Positions 57,794 through 64,000 of a DNA stretch of 64,000 bases are shown here, piece by piece. The stretch comes from Gyromitra esculenta. Its lineage: Eukaryota; Ascomycota; Pezizomycetes; Pezizales; Discinaceae. The notes under the pieces were generated by a model. It was not told where the DNA came from and ran no database searches. It saw nothing but the letters and a program-made list of their open reading frames with translations. How positions within the stretch are numbered: the first letter of the stretch is position 1; each line of letters begins with the position of its first letter. The translations under genes and the position numbers were made by a program. Where the stretch lies: NCBI GenBank assembly GCA_038503075.1, contig JBCAML010000002.1, positions 310,001 to 374,000 of the forward strand. The letters run 5' to 3'.

Positions 57794-58876
57794 CTGTTCA
57801 ATTAATTTTTTGGCGGTGCAACTAACTACAAAATCAGCAACTAGAATTGAACAGTGATCAAATAGTCAGAATCTAGATAACTTACAGCTGTCAATTATGT
57901 GGTGTTTTGTGTCAAGATAGTGGAGTGTAGCGCGGTTTTTTTCTTCTGGGCGAGAGATGAACGTATCAAGAGATGAATTTTAGAGGTGTAGTCTGTGGGG
58001 TTGCTCGGTGGGGGGACTAATTGGTCAAGAATTTGGGGTGTCTACTATGACTGACAGCATACGATAATTAGACTAACGGCCTTGGGGAAATTTTGCAAAA
58101 ACACAATAGAAAGGTCTAGCTATTCTACCACGCTTAGCAGGGATGCATTTGTTTGCACAGAGATACACCAACAATTCAGTCGTAAGAAAATCCATTTGCC
58201 CCTTGTATTGCCCCAGTTATTATGGTGATGGCCTTAGTTAATTTCTTTTTCTCTGGAATTTACATGCGGTCCTTCAACCTTGCTAATATACATATGCATG
58301 CAGTTCCGTAGCCCAAAGTCCAGAATATACTATATCTACATGTATTTTTCTATATTAAAAGGTACCTCAAATTTATGACTATTCGATTGCAATTGGCATC
58401 GCGGTAATTGTTTGTTCCTTCGGATAAGAATAAAGAGGGGAGGGTTTTAGTAGAACAGCATAATTTAGCTGAAAGTTGGGGTCTAAGATAGGGTTTTGGG
58501 AGTGTGGTTTTAGTTATATTTTTGCGAGCTTTATTTTTTAGGGCTTTTAAGATTACCATAACCTCTGAGTTGAATGTACCTAATGAATAAACAACAATTG
58601 TTCCTTCGGATGTTAGGCCCTTTTGTTTTGCTCGAGTGAGCCTTGGTGATGCGTTGATATACTAGTCCCAATTAGGTCTAGCAACGTCGTATCACCACGC
58701 GTGATCGCGCGTCTTCCCAACCTCTAAGACCTTAGGATTCCTCCTCGCAACCATTTGTCTCAAGACGTAAATATACTTAACGAAAGTAACAACTCCATAT
58801 AGCTTTTCACCTGGGGCTTTCTATCATCGCGCTGCAATTCTAACTTACCTTGCCGCTGTGCCCGCTTACGCCATCC
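57794..58876. other. Divergent upstream region
   Basis: Shared upstream sequence of the 1039-residue orphan (minus) and the Wss1-like gene (plus). A 69-codon minus-strand frame at 58350-58559 is not supported. Nothing else seen. Confidence 0.6.
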
Positions 58877-60756
58877 ATGCCTCTGGGTTTCGAGCGTATA
58901 TTCGCCACCCTTGTTCATATGGATTCAGCTAACGAGTTCAAGGCTTGAATGTACGCAAACAACCACCAAATAAATTCATCAATTTCGTCGAAGCCCTTAA
59001 TGGCCCTGACAAAACCATTGCCCAGGACTTTCTGGAGAGGATCGCTGCGATTGTCTATCCAGTATGACTCCTGAAGCCTGTGGAAAAGAATATAGCTTGT
59101 TTCACCTACACTGGGTGGCCTGAGTTTATGTTGATTTGATCTTACAGATAATGAGAGATAATGGACTAGCTGTCATGTCGTATGTCATCACGTTTTCCAT
59201 TAGCCCCAAGACTATTCAGGCTGAGATATATTGTAGCCTCGATGAATTCCCGCCAAATGTAGAGTTCTGGGGACGAAATTGTAGGTCTTTCTTTTCTCTG
59301 ATGATTAGATCAAGCTGATGAAATAGTCAATGCTGGGGAATGTATCCAATTAGTTCTGAAAAACCCCAAGACAGGTGAATGGCTGCCTTTTCAGTTTGTT
59401 CAAGGGGTTATGATACATGAACTAGCCCACATAAAACAAATGGTAGGCTAAAATTTTTGCTATACATAACTAAGTTATAGCCTCTGTCATGTTCACTAAT
59501 TTTGGGATTCTAGAATCACTCTCGCGCCTTCTGGGCTGTTAACAATAAGTTTTCGGGCCAACTTCGTGTTCTACGGTCTAAGGGATACACCGGCGAAGGT
59601 TTCTGGTCTGCTGGTCGTGTCTTAATATCAGCCGAATATACTCAGGACCGACCACTTGCCGAGTCTGACATGCCTCACTCTCTGTGTGGGGGTATGTGAC
59701 TCTAATTTTGCTTCTTGAGACTAGTATGAGCTGACTCAGGCTATTTCATTAGGGACATATCGATCTCGAGAACGCCGCCGCAAGAATAAATCAACAGATG
59801 GCCAATCGACAAAAAAACCCAAACTAACGTATGCCGAGCGCCAGCAACGAAGGAAGGAAAAGAAGTTTGGAACTGGAGAAGGCAATAAAGTTGGAGCTGA
59901 CGAAAATACCCGGGTAGAACTTGAAAAGGGGAAGGGTAAAAGTAAGAGTGCTCCAAAAATAGCGCAGAGCAACAGGGGCAGAGAATTGAGAGCTGCTGCT
60001 GCATTAAAAAGATTCGGGACTCAGCAAAAAGAAGTCGAAAATTTGAAAAAAGAAGAGGACACCGGAGATGATACCGATTGGGAAAGAGTGACAGATGATG
60101 AGGAAGACGAAAAGGCGATTGATGTCGGTGGGGGTAACTTTTTGGTACCGGTTAGCAGGGAAGAAGACGGGAAAATTGAACAGGATGAGATGAAAAGAGA
60201 GCTTTTAGAGCTAGCAAGAGCATGCACAAAAGATAATGGTGGTACCAATCTATCGAGGGGCCAGGAAAGTGGATGGCAACGGGCTGCGAGCGACGATCGA
60301 AAAAAATCGAACTCAGGTGCAAAGATGGGGATTGTCGTGAGAGCTAAAGATAAGGATGATGCCGAAGTGCAGGAGCTTGTTGGTTATAATCCTTGCACTC
60401 GGGCCCTTGCAGATAATACTGTGCCTCAGCCAAAGGAATATGCAGCTAGCAAACAGACGAAACAAGCTAGCCACACCTCTCCTTCGAACGTCGATTCTAG
60501 TAATAGGCCAAGTCTTCGAGATACTATTGATGGTATGAATGCGCGAAAACAATCATGTTCAGCTTGTTCTACCGTCAATGGAAATGATGTGGTGCTTTGC
60601 ATGGTCTGTGCAAACGTTTTAGAGCCGAGCAAGATGCCGAACGCATGGAGTTGTTCTAGTTCTGCCTGTGATGGTTCAAACTACAAGAATGCAGGCGATG
60701 CGGGCATCTGCGGTGTTTGTGGACAGAGGAAGGCTACTGTGAATGCGAGTAGTTGA
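58877..60756 (+). CDS. WSS1: Wss1-like WLM-domain metalloprotease
   Basis: SPRTN/Wss1-class protease that digests DNA-protein crosslinks and SUMO-modified chromatin proteins. Seven exons: 58877-58895, 58943-59061, 59148-59179, 59237-59280, 59327-59442, 59514-59691 and 59753-60756, giving 503 residues. The WLM domain starts MPLGFERLNVRKQPPNKFINF and contains the zinc-protease signature HELAHIKQM-NHSRAFW (HExxHxxxxxH, split by an intron after Met), then GYTGEGFWSAGRVL. The linker is highly charged (RSRERRRKNKSTDGQ, AERQQRRKEKKFG) with an acidic DWERVTDDEEDEKAIDVGG patch that could act as a SUMO- or Cdc48-interacting motif. Two Cys4 fingers of RanBP2 type close the protein: CSACSTVNG...CMVC and WSCSSSACDG...CGVCG. 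Yeast Wss1 is shorter (about 270 residues); filamentous fungal versions are commonly longer. The start is short but exactly matches the family N-terminus. Confidence 0.93.
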
Positions 60757-61115
60757 ATGGACGCTGGCTTATGGAGTTTGGTTTTGTGAGCCGGGAGAAT
60801 CTTTATTTTTTCACGAGACTGTAAGATGTCTTGGTGTTTTTCCCCTTTAGTTCTTCTAGCAATATCACCTAGACATATAGAATTTTTATGATGTGTGCTG
60901 ACGAAGTGTTGGGCACTCTAAATATATTTCTTATTCATTACAATTAAACCAATATTGAGATTATCACAAGCCGCTAATACAACTCCATACCCTTGCATGC
61001 TTTTTCACCGTTATTTGTTTCGCGTCATTTGCCATCATCATCAAATATAGCCTCCTTCACCGTATTACAAACCACAATCATTACAATCACATTCATCTGA
61101 AAAACAACAATTTTC
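60757..61115. other. Short intergenic stretch between convergent genes
   Basis: 3' flanks of the Wss1-like gene and the orphan at 61116-61856. Nothing seen. Confidence 0.65.
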
Positions 61116-61856
61116 TTATAGGCTCTTTTGGTACTCCTCCTCATACCCAGAGTCCTCTAACCACTTGTGGTGGATCTCCGCCCCAGAGTCGCTTCCTAAA
61201 AACTTCGTCCAGCAGTCTTCATTTTCTCCGTCCTCGCAGAGGAACTCGTACCAACCCTGGCGATCTTCGGCGGGGGTGTCGGGCGGGAGATATGTCTGCA
61301 AGAATTCTTCGACAACAGGCGAGCCGCATGTGTTAATATCCAGCGGGCGTGGAAGCTCAGGAGAAGTCAGGGCCATCCATTCTTCCTCACTTATCGGCTG
61401 TCCGAGCTCGATGGCTGTTACCGCAGTAGTTCCGGCAGTAGAGAGGGAGAGAGGATATGGATGCGCGATGAAAGTAGGATATGGTAATGGATATGAGATG
61501 ATGCCCTGGTAGGGGAAAGGTACTGGCGAATACACCGGATGAATAGTGTATCGAGTTGCTTCCGTTAAGAAGCTTAAAGGATCGGAAGCAGGAGAAAGAT
61601 GAATTGTGGGAGAGTCGGATAGTTTGCAAAGAATTTCCGCAGTTTGGTGGAGCTCCGATTGAACTGGATGATGCGTTTCTATCTCCGTCATATTATCTTC
61701 CTTCACCGCCTCTAGTTTCTCGATGTCAGGTCGGTGAAAGATCTCGGGGCCTGTTTCCGAAACATAACGAATTCGAGATTCCATAGGTATTTGGGGGTAA
61801 ACAGTCGGAAGCGGTCGTTCGTTATCCTGCTCCATTTCCGCTTGGTACTCGAACAT
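61116..61856 (-). CDS. Acidic orphan protein
   Basis: Single exon, 246 residues, no family recognised. The N-terminal third is acidic and helical-looking (MFEYQAEMEQDNERPL, IEKLEAVKEDNMTEIE). A Pro/Tyr/Ile-rich middle follows (YTIHPVYSPVPFPYQG, SYPLPYPTFIAHPYPLSL). The C-terminal 90 residues carry repeated Glu/Asp-Trp motifs: SEEEWMALTSPEL, DRQGWYEFLCEDGENEDCW, HHKWLEDSGYEEEY. Acidic residues interleaved with aromatics, as in the last part, resemble transcriptional activation domains, but no DNA-binding domain is present. Coding is supported by the length of the frame and the biased composition; expression is not known. Confidence 0.55.
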   Translation of the reverse strand: MFEYQAEMEQDNERPLPTVYPQIPMESRIRYVSETGPEIFHRPDIEKLEAVKEDNMTEIETHHPVQSELHQTAEILCKLSDSPTIHLSPASDPLSFLTEATRYTIHPVYSPVPFPYQGIISYPLPYPTFIAHPYPLSLSTAGTTAVTAIELGQPISEEEWMALTSPELPRPLDINTCGSPVVEEFLQTYLPPDTPAEDRQGWYEFLCEDGENEDCWTKFLGSDSGAEIHHKWLEDSGYEEEYQKSL

Positions 61857-64000
61857 CGGAAATAAACTCTACAACTAAGTTTGCTGACCGCAGCTATAGA
61901 GACAGAAGGGGTTTAATTGTGATTCAAATTGGCAGAACAGAGATTTTTTATATTTCTACATTAGATCATCTGTTCCATCAACCACAAGCTACGATTACCA
62001 CCGATAAAGTTTCGAGGTGAGACATTACATTACACTGTATTCGTGGCATAACAAGGTGGGTATGAGCGTTGAACAAAGAAAAATTTCCTCGGCAACCGTT
62101 ACCAATGCAAACTTAGACGTTTATCTCTTACGCCGGGAGTTATGCGGGTATGAACAGCTCGGGTCTTTGTCTCGCTAGCCAACGAAAAGCCTATTCTACA
62201 ATTTCCCGAGTCCCTGATGAATGACAGAAGCACAAACCTTTATAGAATATGAAAGCAGAATTTTATATCAGGCGATTAATATGACGCTACGCCGTACTCT
62301 ACTCTCACAAAACTTAAAAGGAGCTTGGAATTTGGGGGATCGTGGGAGTTGTTTCGGGTTCGATAGCTGGGCCTTTTTCGGAGATAATTCCTTTGATCAC
62401 CAACGGCTTGTATCCGATATGAACATACTTCAATAGTCATCTTGAGAGTAAAAATCTCATCCTCAGACCACATTTCCTCTATGCTAAATTAGTAGGGCTT
62501 TTAGGATTCAATAACCTACGACGGCTTTAGTCGAGCGAGGTGTACGAGCCCCATATTGATTACCATTAAGCCGAATTACTCGGGCCTCCGCAGCCGCAAA
62601 CACTTTGAACCGGTTTAAGAATCTTCAACCACGTCCTCGGATTCAACGTGGCAAGTCAGCCCATCGTCGCAATCAGCTCCCTGAGCCTTTTATATAAGTG
62701 TGCTGTTGGTCGGATAGACGCGTCACCGAGATAGCTGATGAAATCCAAACAAAGACGAACTCTAAGCTACCAGCAAACCCCTTAGATTGCTTGCACTCTG
62801 CTATCTGTAGAAAGCCGTGTTGGCGGTTTGGGCCACAGCCGCTGGACGGAGTTTGACTGACTAAGACAAAGAATCACTAGTTAGCCATCTTTTTCTTTTC
62901 TTTTCTTTTCCCTTTAAAAACAACTTATGAGCAGATGCTTCCAGGTTTTGCCTGAGATGCGGGGGACACGCCGAAGAGTAGCCTAAGTGTAAACGTGCAG
63001 AGACTTTCTTGCACTTCCGCCTCAAATGCAAGATTTCGCCTTGAGTTAAAACTCTTATTATCATCCCTCGGTGCCCTGGTGCCTGATTGAGGAGCCCAAA
63101 GGAAAAAAAAGGATTCCTAGTGTAGTTATCAGTTGTCACATTATCGCTCTCTTGCCCTGCTCTGCGGTGCCCTTATCTTCAATGAGTCAACATAAAATGT
63201 AATAATTCTTGACCTGAGAGGGCATTTTTCAAATGGCTATTATGACTCTTCATCTCAGGAAACCATCTAGAGTAGTGTTCATGAAGCTTGGGTCAAGCCT
63301 ACATCTAGTGTCTTGGGCAATAACCATGGAGCTGCCAAGCCGACCTCGATTCACTGGAGCTTGATCTCAAATGGGATGGGGCTATTGAGAATTAAAAAAG
63401 CACTAATTGTGGTAAGTAGAGAATCTCCAACAGCTACATTGGAATATTTAGAACCAGCTAGTCGCTAGTAGCTATTGATGGTTCAGCTTAAGCGCGCAGG
63501 CAAGACGCTTAAATCCCATAGATTTGTATCCCTCTACCCAAAGGATTGAGGGCCAATTGCAAGAGACTAAGATCTAGTTTACTGCATGGAACAAGATCTT
63601 GAATTGGAGTGCTATCAAGTAAGTCAGCAAGTCAGAGCAAAGGGAATCGCAAATCTGACGAGCAGGAAACATATCATCTTTTGCAGAGCCAAGACGCCAG
63701 TGGAAAGATAGAGTTTCGTCCATTCGATTCCGAGGACGTGATCGTGATATGCGACATTTCAATGCACAGCCCACGAGCTTCTGGGCGTCTCTGCCTGCAA
63801 TTGGCTGAGCTACACACGATGTCTGGCTCGACAGCGCAGCCAGTGAAGCAGACCCAGCGGGCCGTGTAACCAGCGGCTGCTCGTACGCCAAGACGGCGAC
63901 AGGATTGGAGACGGGGGATGTCTTAGCCGTTGTAACCGAAACCGGCTCAGTTCGTGGGCCATCAACCTACGTCGACAACTCGCTGGAACTTGCTTGAGAG
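61857..64000. other. Intergenic end of the window
   Basis: About 2.1 kb with no supported gene. Overlapping opposite-strand frames of about 86-105 codons at 63574-63891 look like chance. A gene starting beyond the window may have its upstream region here. Confidence 0.5.

Noticed and set aside
63574..63891. 105- and 86-codon frames on opposite strands near the window end
   Set aside because: Overlap each other almost completely and show no family features; a gene crossing the window edge cannot be judged from this.

Overview
The window looks like nuclear DNA of a filamentous ascomycete (Pezizomycotina). Genes carry several short GT-AG introns, mostly about 50-130 bp, often with a CTAAC/CTGAC-like branch site. 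The recognisable products are standard eukaryotic or fungal ones: cullin-3, SF3b p14, Yth1, a Wss1-type protease, hexokinase, a zinc alcohol dehydrogenase and an IQ-motif calmodulin-binding protein. There are no bacterial operons, rRNA genes or CRISPR arrays. Only 17 genes could be supported in 64 kb, separated by long gene-free stretches. That fits an expanded ascomycete genome such as a member of Pezizomycetes, but this placement is a guess.

Layout. 1-0.9 kb: 5' part of cullin-3 (minus). 4.8-5.5 kb: small lysine/glycine-tailed orphan (plus). 6.3-7.9 kb: eight-exon alcohol dehydrogenase (minus). 10.0-13.8 kb: large secreted protein with threonine/glutamate repeats and two cupredoxin domains (plus). 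15.3-17.7 kb: IQ-motif protein with a likely 5-nt microexon (minus). 18.7-19.3 kb: SF3b p14 (plus). 23.6-25.5 kb: hexokinase (plus). 25.5-30.3 kb: gene-poor. 30.3-31.7 kb: secreted protein studded with Kex2-type sites (plus). 32.4-33.8 kb: DUF676-like alpha/beta hydrolase (plus). 34.6-35.3 kb: disordered orphan (minus). 36.4-37.3 kb: Yth1/CPSF30 (minus). 39.8-40.3 kb: a complete but strongly divergent Atg8-like protein (minus). 41.1-43.3 kb: kelch-type membrane protein (minus). 43.3-50.6 kb: gene-poor. 50.7-51.7 kb: possible 2-oxoglutarate oxygenase-like protein (plus). 52.5-53.4 kb: proline-rich protein with an N-myristoylation-type start (minus). 54.5-57.8 kb: 1039-residue disordered orphan (minus). 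58.9-60.8 kb: Wss1-like metalloprotease (plus). 61.1-61.9 kb: orphan (minus). 61.9-64 kb: nothing supported.

The genes do not form an obvious pathway cluster. Housekeeping RNA processing (SF3b p14, Yth1), ubiquitin/SUMO-linked proteolysis (cullin-3, Wss1) and carbon metabolism (hexokinase, alcohol dehydrogenase) alternate with secreted, membrane or lineage-specific proteins that sit in the gene-poor stretches. The strongest candidates for something undescribed are the divergent Atg8 paralogue, the dibasic-site secreted precursor and the repeat-plus-twin-cupredoxin protein. Gene models were spliced by hand, checking reading phase across each junction; no alignment or database search was run.
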